Below are positions 8,030 to 16,539 of a DNA stretch of 30,960 nucleotides, piece by piece. Both the position numbers and the translations under genes were made by a program. The stretch is taken from positions 1-30,960 of the forward strand of contig JBPEWY010000022.1 of NCBI GenBank assembly GCA_052032225.1. The letters run 5' to 3'. The DNA comes from JBPEWY01 sp052032225 (GTDB lineage: Bacteria > Bacteroidota > Bacteroidia > Flavobacteriales > Flavobacteriaceae). Position 1 is the first letter of the stretch. Each line of letters opens with the position of its first letter. The notes beneath the pieces were generated by a model. That model had not been told where the DNA came from, did not search any database, and saw only the letters and a program-made list of their open reading frames with translations.

Positions 8030-9028
8030 TTAAATAAAACTTCTAAATACAGTTACACGCAAAAGCCATTCTAAAAACAGTAACCCAAAGGCAAATAAGG
8101 CCAAGGGTCTAAATTTTTCGTCGTAATTATAATACTTAAATTCTTCTATTTCGGTTTTTTCTAGTTTGTTAATTTCATTATAAATTTCTTCTAGTTTCTT
8201 GTTGTTAGTGGCTCTATAGTATTTTCCGCCGGTTTTTTGAGCTATGTTTTTTAAAAGGTCTTCGTCTATTTCTACCGGTCTGTACCCATATCTAAAACTA
8301 CCATCAGGGTTGTATGCTACCGGAGTTAATGCATTGCCATTTGTGCCAATACCAATAGTGTAAGTTTTAATACCAAACTCTACAGCCAATTCTGCTGCTG
8401 TAGAAGGCTCTATAAAACCACTGTTGTTTACACCATCTGTTAGTAAAATAATTACTTTACTTTTTGCTTTACTTTCTTTTATACGGTTTACAGCAGTTGC
8501 TAAGCCCATACCAATAGCAGTACCATCTTCTAACTGTCCAAAGGTTATTTCTTCTAAAGAATTTAGTACAATGGTTTTATCGCTGGTAATGGGTGTTTTT
8601 GTAAAGCTTTCTCCGGCATATACAACGAGTCCAATTCTATCGTTTGGTCTTCCTTTAATAAACTCTGAGGCTACATTTTTTAGAGCAGTTAGTCTGTTGG
8701 GCTTTAAATCTTTAGCCAGCATACTCGAACTAACATCTATAGCCATAATAATATCTATTCCTCTGGTAGTTTTAGTTCGGGTAGATACCTCTTGAGTTTG
8801 AGGCCTTGCCATTGCTGTAATAATAGCTGCCAAAGCAAACATTCTTAAAGCAAACAAAGCATGTTTGCAAAATGTTATTAGCTTGTTTTCTTTAAAACCT
8901 TTTGTGTTAGATATATGTACAGAGGCTGTTTGTTTGTAACGTTTTAAAACATACCAAGCCAGGGCTGCCGGGATAGTTAACAGCAGCCAAAAGAACTCTG
9001 GATTAGCAAATTGTACGTTACCTAGCAT
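8030..9028 (-). CDS. batA: BatA: VWA-domain membrane protein
   Basis: The 332-residue protein shares the BatB plan: N-terminal spans (about 12-28 and 57-74), a VWA domain (about 90-285) and a C-terminal span (about 308-325). The MIDAS motif is complete, with Asp98-x-Ser100-x-Ser102, the threonine in GTAIGMG and the LLTDGVNN loop, so divalent metal and ligand binding should be retained. It starts 2 bases after the stop of the upstream BatD-like gene. BatA and BatB are paralogues that presumably arose by duplication and form the membrane core of the aerotolerance complex. Confidence 0.94.
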   Translation of the reverse strand: MLGNVQFANPEFFWLLLTIPAALAWYVLKRYKQTASVHISNTKGFKENKLITFCKHALFALRMFALAAIITAMARPQTQEVSTRTKTTRGIDIIMAIDVSSSMLAKDLKPNRLTALKNVASEFIKGRPNDRIGLVVYAGESFTKTPITSDKTIVLNSLEEITFGQLEDGTAIGMGLATAVNRIKESKAKSKVIILLTDGVNNSGFIEPSTAAELAVEFGIKTYTIGIGTNGNALTPVAYNPDGSFRYGYRPVEIDEDLLKNIAQKTGGKYYRATNNKKLEEIYNEINKLEKTEIEEFKYYNYDEKFRPLALFAFGLLFLEWLLRVTVFRSFI

Positions 9029-9030
9029 AA

Positions 9031-10665
9031 TTAAATTTCTGTTTTAACATCTATAGATTCTAAAATTCTATCTGCAATTTTATCAGCATACTCATCATTA
9101 TCAGGCCAAACAACAATAATTTGTTGTATAAAACCTTTACCTCCAAAAGTTACAATAGCATATTTCCCTCTTTGCCATTGCTCTTTTGATGGTTTTTTAA
9201 AGCTACCCGAACCATAAGTTTTAATGCCTTTTATACCGCTTTTAGAGGTAAACTCTTCTTGTTTGGTTAATAGGTTTTTTGCGCCTTGTTCTGAAAGTTG
9301 TTGTAATGCAAAATTTATTTCGTTTTCAAAAGGGGCATCCTGGTCTTGAGTTTTAAACAATAATGATTTTACGGTAACCTGAATAATGTTTTTAGAATGA
9401 GCATAGTTAAATACTGCATAAGAGGAAAGTTCGTTTTCTTTTTTAGGGTTGTTTAATTTACCTCTAACAAGTACTTGCGGGGTTTCTATAAAAACTGGTG
9501 GGTAACCGTAATCACTAGCAACCCAGTCTTTGTTTAGTAAAACTTTACTCGGATGTCTAAACACAGTATCTTTAACTGTTTTGCCTCCAAAAACTGCTAT
9601 TGCCACTCCGGCAGAAACAAGTAAAACAGCAGCAGCAGTTAGTAAAGCAAATTTTATTTTCTTTCTTTTTTGGGCTTTACGTAATGCTTCTTTATAAGCT
9701 TCTTCTTCAAGCAGCTCTTCTTCGCTTGGTTCCGGGAGGGCTTCTTTTGTTTTAACAATAATATTTTGAATAGTTGTTTTGTCGTTTTCAGCTGTTTTGG
9801 TATCAGGTTCAGACTTGGCAAACTTTACTAAATCAGCTGTTTCTAATACTTTTTTAAATTGTATGATAGTTTGATCGTCTAATGAGAGTTCACCAGACTC
9901 TTTAAGTAATTGCAATCTGTCTATTAATTGCTGAGTAGTGCTTTCTAAGGCAGCAATGTGTACTTCGTCTTCTAAATAGCGTCTAACAATATTGGTTAGT
10001 TGCGAATAATATGTTTTGTATTCTGATTGGATGAGGTATTTTGAATGCTCAAGATTTTCAAGCTCTTGTAAAGCACGCTCATATGGTGGTAGCTGGGCAA
10101 TTTTTTCTTCTTCTGTTAAAGGCTTTTTTCTAAAAACAAACCAATAAACCAATGCCCCAACAGCAAGCAATGCTAAAAACCAAATTAAAAGCTGTTTTAA
10201 GAGCCCCGAATACGATTTTTGCACCGCAACAATAGGTTTAATATCGTATAGTTTTTGCTTGGTAGTATCTACCGGGACATTTAAAACTTTTATGGCAATA
10301 GAGTCTGTAAACCAGTTTTTGTTGTTTATTAAAACACGTTGTTTTGGAAGTGTATAAGTTCCCGAATCAAATTGTGTTAAACCATATTTTTTAATGTATG
10401 TGAGTTTAGCTTGAGAGATAATAGTATCTGGGGCAGATTCTTCTATTACTTCAAGCGGTAAAAAGGTTTGTCCTTCGGGCAAAATAACTTGGCTTGCAGA
10501 GTCTGTTTTTACAGTAAGCGTATAGGTTATTTTTTCTCCAATTTTAATTTGCGAAGTATCTACTACTGCTTTTACTTCTTGTGCATAGCCTTTTGTAATG
10601 GTAATAAAGCATATTAACAGAATACACTGTTTAAAGTATGTAAAAAAAACACCTCTCATACTCAT
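9031..10665 (-). CDS. BatD-like protein with extra C-terminal periplasmic domain
   Basis: The 544-residue protein has a signal anchor or signal peptide (cut near GYAQ, about residue 29), a BatD-like periplasmic beta domain (about 30-130), a first span (about 156-178), a cytoplasmic helical region (about 185-335), a second span (about 338-359) and a second periplasmic domain (365-544). The helical part (from about residue 229, RYLEDEVHI) resembles the tail of BatD in the same operon and the DUF4381 type of proteins found in moxR loci. The C-terminal domain ends in QQIIVVWPDNDEYADKI and might be a Mog1/PsbP-like fold; that is a guess from pattern alone. The ATG overlaps the DUF58 gene stop by 4 bases; Met3 is an alternative start. 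Confidence 0.85.
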   Translation of the reverse strand: MSMRGVFFTYFKQCILLICFITITKGYAQEVKAVVDTSQIKIGEKITYTLTVKTDSASQVILPEGQTFLPLEVIEESAPDTIISQAKLTYIKKYGLTQFDSGTYTLPKQRVLINNKNWFTDSIAIKVLNVPVDTTKQKLYDIKPIVAVQKSYSGLLKQLLIWFLALLAVGALVYWFVFRKKPLTEEEKIAQLPPYERALQELENLEHSKYLIQSEYKTYYSQLTNIVRRYLEDEVHIAALESTTQQLIDRLQLLKESGELSLDDQTIIQFKKVLETADLVKFAKSEPDTKTAENDKTTIQNIIVKTKEALPEPSEEELLEEEAYKEALRKAQKRKKIKFALLTAAAVLLVSAGVAIAVFGGKTVKDTVFRHPSKVLLNKDWVASDYGYPPVFIETPQVLVRGKLNNPKKENELSSYAVFNYAHSKNIIQVTVKSLLFKTQDQDAPFENEINFALQQLSEQGAKNLLTKQEEFTSKSGIKGIKTYGSGSFKKPSKEQWQRGKYAIVTFGGKGFIQQIIVVWPDNDEYADKIADRILESIDVKTEI

Positions 10666-11528
10666 GCACGTTGTTTAAAATAACCTAAAAGTTTTTTTAC
10701 ATAGCTCTCATCTACACGATTTTCTATAATGCCTGCGCCGCTTTTTTTAAAGGCATTTAAAAAATAATCAACCTGCTTTTTGTAATGCAGTTCGTATTTT
10801 TTTCTAACGTTTTTAGATTGTGTATTAACCCAAATATATTCTTGCGTTTCGTTATCAAAAAACTGAACTAAGCCTATATTAGGAATACTTTCTTCTCTTT
10901 TATCAAAAATTCTAATTCCGGTTACATCGTGTTTTTTTGCAACCAGTTTTAATGTTTGTTCGTAATTATCTGTCATAAAATCTGAAAGCACAAAAACAAT
11001 GGCTTTCTTTTTTAAAACATTAGAAAGGTATTTAAGCGCTTCGGAAATATTAGTTTTAGTGTGTTTAGGCTCAAATTCTATTAACTCTCTGATGATTCTA
11101 AGAACGTGCGATTTTCCTTTTTTAGGAGGAATAAAGAGCTCTACTTCATCAGAAAATAAAATAAGCCCTACTTTATCGTTGTTCTGAAGCGCCGAGAAAG
11201 CTAATGTAGCCGATATTTCTGTGATAATATTTTTTTTAAACTGCTCTTGTGTACCAAAAAAAGCCGAGCCACTTACATCTGCCATTAACATTAGGGTTAG
11301 CTCACGTTCTTCTTCAAAAACTTTAATATAAGGCTCGTTGTATCGGGCAGTTACGTTCCAATCTATATTTCTAACATCATCACCGTATTGGTATTGTCGC
11401 ACCTCACTAAAGGTCATCCCTCGGCCTTTAAAGGTAGAATGGTATTCTCCTCCAAAGACATGATCAGACAGCCTTCTGGTTTTAATCTCAATTTTACGTA
11501 CTTTTTTTAATAGCTCTTTTGTATCCAT
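10662..11528 (-). CDS. DUF58 protein (VWA-like), MoxR partner
   Basis: This 288-residue cytoplasmic protein has the DUF58 hallmark YGDDVRNIDWNVTARY (about 48-63) followed by a VWA-like fold that begins with a DxSGS metal motif (Asp84, Ser86, Ser88). There is no signal peptide and no membrane span. DUF58 genes nearly always sit next to moxR genes, and the protein is believed to be a client or adaptor of the ATPase. It lies 80 bases downstream of moxR and overlaps the next gene by 4 bases (ATGA). The longer gap after moxR is the widest inside this operon, so an internal promoter is possible. Confidence 0.94.
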   Translation of the reverse strand: MDTKELLKKVRKIEIKTRRLSDHVFGGEYHSTFKGRGMTFSEVRQYQYGDDVRNIDWNVTARYNEPYIKVFEEERELTLMLMADVSGSAFFGTQEQFKKNIITEISATLAFSALQNNDKVGLILFSDEVELFIPPKKGKSHVLRIIRELIEFEPKHTKTNISEALKYLSNVLKKKAIVFVLSDFMTDNYEQTLKLVAKKHDVTGIRIFDKREESIPNIGLVQFFDNETQEYIWVNTQSKNVRKKYELHYKKQVDYFLNAFKKSGAGIIENRVDESYVKKLLGYFKQRA

Positions 11529-11608
11529 GGTGCAACAAGCAATTTTTAAAAATTGCGTTTTATGGTTGGTTGTTGGGAGTAAGTATTAGTAAAACCAACT
11601 CCGGAATA

Positions 11609-12610
11609 CTATGGCACTTCTATTTGATTGATGATGGTATTTATGATGTCTTCTGAAGTAACATTTTCTGCTTCTGCTTCGTAAGTAATACCAATTCTGT
11701 GTCGTAAAACATCATGTACAACTGCTCTAACATCTTCAGGTATTACATAACCTCTACGTTTAATAAAGGCATAGCATTTAGCAGCAGTAGCAAGATTTAT
11801 ACTTCCTCTTGGCGAAGAGCCAAAACTAATTAGATGTTTTAAATTATCTAGATTGTATTTTTCGGGATAACGAGTAGCAAAAACAATATCTAAAATGTAT
11901 TGTTCTATTTTCTCGTCCATATAAACTTCTCTAACAGCTTGTTGTGCTTGCAGAATTTGTTGTAAGGTAACTACCGGTTTAATTTCCGGGAAACCACCTT
12001 TTAGGTTTTGCCTTATTATAAGCTGCTCTTCGTTCATTTTTGGGTAATCTATCACAGCTTTTAACATAAAACGGTCTACTTGGGCTTCGGGCAATGGATA
12101 AGTACCTTCTTGCTCTACCGGGTTTTGGGTAGCCATTACCAAGAAAGGTTTATCTAATATAAAAGTTTCATCGCCAATAGTAACTTGCTTTTCTTGCATG
12201 GCTTCTAATAGAGCAGATTGTACTTTAGCAGGGGCTCTGTTAATCTCATCTGCAAGTACAAAATTGGCAAATATGGGCCCTTTTTTTATAGAGAAATCAC
12301 TTTCTTTTACATTGTAAATAAGTGTTCCAATAACATCGGCAGGAAGTAAATCTGGGGTAAATTGAATTCTGCTAAAAGAACCCTGTACAGCTTTTGCAAG
12401 GGTATTAATGGCAAGTGTTTTTGCCAATCCGGGAACCCCTTCAAGCAGTATATGTCCTTGTCCGAGTAGTCCAATAAGTAATCGTTCTACCATGTGCTTT
12501 TGCCCCACAATTACTTTGTTCATTTCTAATGTGAGGATATCTATAAAAGCACTTTCTTTTTGTATTTTCTCGTTTATTGCACTAACATCTATAGTAGAAT
12601 TCTCTTCCAT
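11609..12610 (-). CDS. MoxR family AAA+ ATPase
   Basis: The 333-residue ATPase has Walker A GVPGLAKT (58-65), Walker B with FVLADEINRA (117-126), sensor 1 in MATQNP and the C-terminal lid typical of the MRP/RavA-like MoxR group. MoxR ATPases are thought to remodel or insert metal into VWA-domain proteins, which are encoded in the next five genes. I place the start at the ATG at 12610 (MEENSTID), because relatives begin with this sequence. An ATG at 12616 and a TTG at 12619 are in frame but add only a few residues. It is the first gene of the bat operon. Confidence 0.94.
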   Translation of the reverse strand: MEENSTIDVSAINEKIQKESAFIDILTLEMNKVIVGQKHMVERLLIGLLGQGHILLEGVPGLAKTLAINTLAKAVQGSFSRIQFTPDLLPADVIGTLIYNVKESDFSIKKGPIFANFVLADEINRAPAKVQSALLEAMQEKQVTIGDETFILDKPFLVMATQNPVEQEGTYPLPEAQVDRFMLKAVIDYPKMNEEQLIIRQNLKGGFPEIKPVVTLQQILQAQQAVREVYMDEKIEQYILDIVFATRYPEKYNLDNLKHLISFGSSPRGSINLATAAKCYAFIKRRGYVIPEDVRAVVHDVLRHRIGITYEAEAENVTSEDIINTIINQIEVP

Positions 12611-12632
12611 AAGCATCAAAATTTTAAGAGCC

Positions 12633-12663
12633 TGAATATAGTAAGCTAATTTTAACCTTACAA
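12633..12663 (-). promoter_or_regulatory. Candidate bat operon promoter
   Basis: On the minus strand TTG (12661-12663) is separated by 20 bases from TATATTCA (12633-12640), a partial match to TAnnTTTG. The spacing fits the flavobacterial rule and it lies 23 bases before the moxR ATG. Two mismatches in the -7 box make this tentative. Confidence 0.3.
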
Positions 12664-12711
12664 ATTGATTAATTTATTTGCGGTTTTGCTGTTAATAATT
12701 GGTTAAAAAAG

Positions 12712-12742
12712 AAAGAGCGACTATCTATTTAAGTCGCTCTTT
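12712..12742 (-). terminator. Rho-independent terminator of the DUF4382 gene
   Basis: AAAGAGCGACT (12712-12722) pairs perfectly over 11 bases with AGTCGCTCTTT (12732-12742) around a 9-base loop. Read on the minus strand, it is followed by CTTTTTT. It ends the lipoprotein transcript before the moxR promoter. Confidence 0.85.
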
Positions 12743-12765
12743 ACAAAAAATTAATAATTTTTAAC

Positions 12766-13575
12766 TTATTCTAAATTTATTTCTCCAATATCGGTTGTTT
12801 TACCAACTTCTACACTAACGTTAGTAACTGTTGTTTGGGTATAACCAGATTCTGCGTCTGGAGTAATAACTACATCGTAAATACCTTCCGGAATCCCATA
12901 AAGCATAAATACTCCATCTTCGTTAGTGTATGCAGTAATAGAGTCTTCTCCTACTGTTATAGACGCGGTAGCTTGAATGTCTTTAGGTAAAACAGTACCT
13001 GTAACAATTCCGGTAGTAGCTTCTGTACTAATTCTTAAAACAGGACTTAAAATGAATTTACCACTTGAAGTTTCTGTAATTATAGATTTATCTACATCAA
13101 AATCTATAACAAAGCTATATTCTATTCCAGCTTGAAGCTCTTGGTGAACATTTAGCTTCAGGCCAGACTCTTGTGCGCTTGGTGTAGTTAATGGAAATTC
13201 TTCGCCATTAACAACAATAGAGTTTTCATCGCCTAATACAAGTCTGATTTGATTAATTCTACCGGCAGGAATTTCAGTATCAGCTAAAATTACGTTTACA
13301 CCCCCTGTTAGTTCCAACAAGTTATAAACACCGGCATTGACTTGACCAACACTTACCCATCCTGAGTCATCCTCATTATTAGAATCTTCTCTATTAATTA
13401 AAACATCTTGTACATCTATGTAAACCGCATCAAAATCTCCCGGAGCATCAGTTAGTTTTATAGTTACTCTGGCTTGATCATTAATGTTAGTTTTATCGTC
13501 ATCACAACTAATAAAAAAGAAAGAAAACAATAAAGTAAATAAAAAAGTTAAGTTTAATACTTTTATAAATTTCAT
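12766..13575 (-). CDS. DUF4382 lipoprotein with C-terminal carboxypeptidase-regulatory-like domain
   Basis: The 269-residue protein starts with a lipoprotein signal whose lipobox ends FISC (Cys24), followed by an Asp-rich export-type sequence. Residues about 30-185 match DUF4382 in style (ARVTIKLTDAPGDFDAVYIDV, then LLELTGG and IPAGRINQIRLVLG). Residues about 190-269 look like a carboxypeptidase-regulatory-like beta domain (GIVTGTVLP, then GIPEGIYDVVITPD). Both are common in surface lipoproteins of Bacteroidota; function is unknown. I chose the second ATG because it yields a clean signal peptide; the ATG at 13599 would add eight residues (MKTLKLNV). It is a single-gene unit with its own terminator, and divergent from the aldo/keto reductase operon. 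Confidence 0.88.
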   Translation of the reverse strand: MKFIKVLNLTFLFTLLFSFFFISCDDDKTNINDQARVTIKLTDAPGDFDAVYIDVQDVLINREDSNNEDDSGWVSVGQVNAGVYNLLELTGGVNVILADTEIPAGRINQIRLVLGDENSIVVNGEEFPLTTPSAQESGLKLNVHQELQAGIEYSFVIDFDVDKSIITETSSGKFILSPVLRISTEATTGIVTGTVLPKDIQATASITVGEDSITAYTNEDGVFMLYGIPEGIYDVVITPDAESGYTQTTVTNVSVEVGKTTDIGEINLE

Positions 13576-13686
13576 AACATTTAATTTTAAAGTTTTCATA
13601 TGTGTTATAGCTTTAGTTTATAAAATATACGCATATTACCACAGAATGGATTTTGAAGTATTTAAGAAATAAGAAAATTTTAAGAA

Positions 13687-14547
13687 ATGTTTTCTAGAAT
13701 AATAGCAGGAACAATGAGTTGGGGTAGCTGGGGAAAGCACTTAAACACTACCCAAATGGCTGCTTTAATTGTGCATTGCACTTCGGCCGGAATAACTACT
13801 TTTGATCATGCCGATATTTATGGCGGATACACCACCGAAGCAGCGTTTGGTGAAGCATTGAAAAAAAGTAAGATTGCAAGAGACAACATTCAATTAATTA
13901 GTAAGTGCGGAATTCAATATATAGCGCCTTCAAGAGACAATAAGATTAAGCATTACGAATACCGCAAAGAATATATTATTTGGTCTGTAGAAAACTCTCT
14001 TAAAAATTTACAAACCGATTATTTAGATGTACTTTTATTACATAGGCCCAGTCCGTTAATGCATCCGGATGAGATTGCTCAAGCTATAACTGAACTAAAA
14101 AAGGCGGGTAAAATTTTACAATTTGGAGTTTCTAATTTCTCACCGGAACAAACCAGCTTAATTGCCTCTAAAACAGAGGTGGCTATAAACCAAATAGAAT
14201 GTTCTATAACCCATTACAAGCCTATGTTAGATGGTGCTTTAGATTATATGATGCTGCACAAAATTACACCAATGGCTTGGAGTCCTTTAGGGAAATTGTT
14301 TAGAGAAAAAACAGACCAAACCACCCGAATTCATCAGGTTATGCTAGATTTAATGGTTAAATATGAAGCCACAGCAGATCAACTTGCGTTGGCTTGGCTA
14401 TTGCAACATCCTGCAAAAATTCATCCTGTAATCGGTTCAACAGATTTTAATCGAATTAAAAATGCATTACATTCACAAAACATAACATTATCTACAGAAG
14501 ATTGGTTTTCGTTATTAGTTGCCAGTCAGGGACATAAAGTTCCATAA
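13687..14547 (+). CDS. Aldo/keto reductase (YdhF-like)
   Basis: The 286-residue cytoplasmic enzyme has the aldo/keto reductase catalytic tetrad: Asp40 and Tyr45 in FDHADIYGGY, Lys73 in ISKCGIQ and His119 in LLHRPSP. The C-terminal NADP-binding segment with PVIGSTDFNRI is also present. Such enzymes reduce aldehydes or ketones with NADPH; the substrate cannot be read from the sequence. The closest named type is the YdhF group. It is the first gene of a five-gene plus-strand unit, followed after 15 bases by a short-chain dehydrogenase, which suggests consecutive or parallel carbonyl chemistry. Confidence 0.93.
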   Translation: MFSRIIAGTMSWGSWGKHLNTTQMAALIVHCTSAGITTFDHADIYGGYTTEAAFGEALKKSKIARDNIQLISKCGIQYIAPSRDNKIKHYEYRKEYIIWSVENSLKNLQTDYLDVLLLHRPSPLMHPDEIAQAITELKKAGKILQFGVSNFSPEQTSLIASKTEVAINQIECSITHYKPMLDGALDYMMLHKITPMAWSPLGKLFREKTDQTTRIHQVMLDLMVKYEATADQLALAWLLQHPAKIHPVIGSTDFNRIKNALHSQNITLSTEDWFSLLVASQGHKVP

Positions 14548-14562
14548 ACGAAATCAAAAAAA

Positions 14563-15321
14563 ATGAAAAACAAAACAGTTTTAATAACCGGAGCAACCAG
14601 TGGCATTGGGTTAGCTACAGCCAAAATATTTGCTAAACACAAAGCAAACCTGATTATTTGTGGCAGAAGAGAAAGCCGTTTACAATCACTTAGTAACGAG
14701 TTAAGCGCTATAACCAAAGTACATTTTTTATGTTTTGATGTAGGCGATAAAGGCCAAGTATTTAATGCTATAAACAGCTTACCCGAAGCCTTTTCTAACA
14801 TTGATATTTTAATTAATAATGCCGGAAATGCGCACGGATTAGAACCTTTTCATGAAGCTAATATTGATGATTGGGATGCTATGATTAATAGCAACGTAAA
14901 AGGGTTATTATACGTGTCTAAAGCAGTAGCGCCAAAAATGGTAAAACAAAAAAGTGGGCATATTATAAATGTAGGCTCTATTGCAGGTAAAGAAGTATAT
15001 CCAAAAGGGAATGTGTATTGCGCTACCAAACATGCCGTAGATGCTATAAACAAAGCTATGCGAATAGATTTACATACATACGGAATTAAAGTTGGAGCAG
15101 TAAATCCGGGGTTAGTAGAAACAGAATTCTCCATGGTGAGGTTTAAAGGAGATAAAGAAAGAGCAGCACAAGTTTACAAAGGATATAAAGCACTTAATCC
15201 GGAAGATGTTGCCAATATAATTTATTTTATGACCACATTGCCTCCACATGTAAATATTGCCGATTTAGTGGTGGTTCCAACAGATCAAGCCAATAGTTAT
15301 TTAGTAAATAAAAACCAGTAA
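14563..15321 (+). CDS. Short-chain dehydrogenase/reductase (YdfG-like)
   Basis: The 252-residue classical SDR has the cofactor motif TGATSGIG (9-16), NNAG (86-89 region), and the catalytic Ser139, Tyr152 and Lys156 (YCATK). The basic pair Arg35-Arg36 after the second strand favours NADP(H). Relatives of this type (YdfG) oxidise 3-hydroxy acids such as serine or reduce malonic semialdehyde, but the exact substrate is uncertain. The next gene begins one base after the stop codon, which points to coupled translation within the operon. Confidence 0.93.
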   Translation: MKNKTVLITGATSGIGLATAKIFAKHKANLIICGRRESRLQSLSNELSAITKVHFLCFDVGDKGQVFNAINSLPEAFSNIDILINNAGNAHGLEPFHEANIDDWDAMINSNVKGLLYVSKAVAPKMVKQKSGHIINVGSIAGKEVYPKGNVYCATKHAVDAINKAMRIDLHTYGIKVGAVNPGLVETEFSMVRFKGDKERAAQVYKGYKALNPEDVANIIYFMTTLPPHVNIADLVVVPTDQANSYLVNKNQ

Positions 15322-15322
15322 A

Positions 15323-16534
15323 ATGAAAAAGTTAAGCTTTTACATAATTACCTTAATAATTGTGAGTTTTAGTGTTTCTTGTGCTAAGAAAGAGCATAAC
15401 AACATATTAAACATAACAAACAAAATAGTAGATAGCCTACAACAAATTTATGCGCCGGATAAAAGAGTTGCGTGGTTTGCAATTACTCCAGAAACTGTAA
15501 ATAAAAAGGTGCTTTTAAAAGGAAGTACTACAGAATCTGAGGCATACAGGGTACTTAAAGAACAATTAAATAAAAAAGGGATAATTTTTACAGATAGTGT
15601 TGAGGTTTTACCAGAAACAGCTATGCAAGATAAAAAGGGAGTTATAAACAACTCTGTAGCTAATATTAGAAGTAACAAGGGGCACTCTTCAGAGCTTGCT
15701 ACGCAAGCTACACTAGGGACTCCAGTAAAAATATTTAAACATGATGGCGACTGGTATTTAGTGCAAACACCAGATAATTACATAGCATGGGTAGATCACG
15801 GAGGCATTGTCGTGCTTAACAATAACGAGTTTTCTTCATGGCAAGCAACACCAAAAATAATTTACACGCAAACAATGGGGTTTTCGTATAGTGAGCCAGA
15901 TACATCTTCTCAGGTAGTTTCAGATTTAGTAGCGGGCAGTATTTTAGCGTTAGAATCTGAAGACAATAAGTTTTATAAAGCTAAATATCCTGATGGTCGT
16001 GTAGCATATGTGTTAAAAAAAGAGGCAATACCATATAGTGACTGGGTAGCAAACGCAAAACCCGAAACAGCTACTTTAATAGAAACATCTAAAAAACTTT
16101 TGGGTGTTCCGTATTTATGGGGTGGAACCTCGGTTAAAGGAGTGGATTGTAGCGGATTTACTAAAACTATTTATTTTTTAAACGGAATGATTATTCCAAG
16201 AGACGCATCACAACAAGTGCATGCCGGTATTTTGGTAGATGATAAAAAAGACTTCTCTAAATTACAACCCGGAGATTTGTTGTTTTTTGGGAAAAAAGCA
16301 ACAGACTCAACCAAAGAGAAAGTAGTGCATGTTGGTATGTGGATTGGAAATGGGGAATTTATACATGCTTCAGGACGAGTTAAAATTAATAGCATGAATA
16401 AAAATGCACCGAATTTTGATGCATTTAATTATAATCGTTATTTAAGAACTAAAAGAATAGCACATCAAAAAACTCCCGAGCTTACCTATTTAAACAATGC
16501 TAATATATTTTTAGCTGCTAATAACAAAAAGTAA
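15323..16534 (+). CDS. SH3-NlpC/P60 lipoprotein peptidase
   Basis: The 403-residue protein has a lipoprotein signal (VSCAKK, Cys20), one or two bacterial SH3 domains (about 108-160 and 175-235; NIRSNKGHSSE is the typical entry) and a C-terminal NlpC/P60 cysteine peptidase domain (about 245-375). The catalytic residues are Cys276 in GVDCSGF, His336 in VHVGMW and His348 in FIHASG. Enzymes with this layout (YkfC / dipeptidyl-peptidase VI type) cut gamma-D-Glu-meso-diaminopimelate bonds in peptidoglycan peptides. It would act at the periplasmic face, either in wall turnover or peptide recycling. Its presence between reductases and an AlbA_2 protein is unusual. Confidence 0.92.
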   Translation: MKKLSFYIITLIIVSFSVSCAKKEHNNILNITNKIVDSLQQIYAPDKRVAWFAITPETVNKKVLLKGSTTESEAYRVLKEQLNKKGIIFTDSVEVLPETAMQDKKGVINNSVANIRSNKGHSSELATQATLGTPVKIFKHDGDWYLVQTPDNYIAWVDHGGIVVLNNNEFSSWQATPKIIYTQTMGFSYSEPDTSSQVVSDLVAGSILALESEDNKFYKAKYPDGRVAYVLKKEAIPYSDWVANAKPETATLIETSKKLLGVPYLWGGTSVKGVDCSGFTKTIYFLNGMIIPRDASQQVHAGILVDDKKDFSKLQPGDLLFFGKKATDSTKEKVVHVGMWIGNGEFIHASGRVKINSMNKNAPNFDAFNYNRYLRTKRIAHQKTPELTYLNNANIFLAANNKK

Positions 16535-16539
16535 TAAAC

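Noticed and set aside
14526..14801. Minus-strand frame over the start of the SDR gene
   Set aside because: The SDR cofactor motif occupies the other strand; the antisense product shows no domain.
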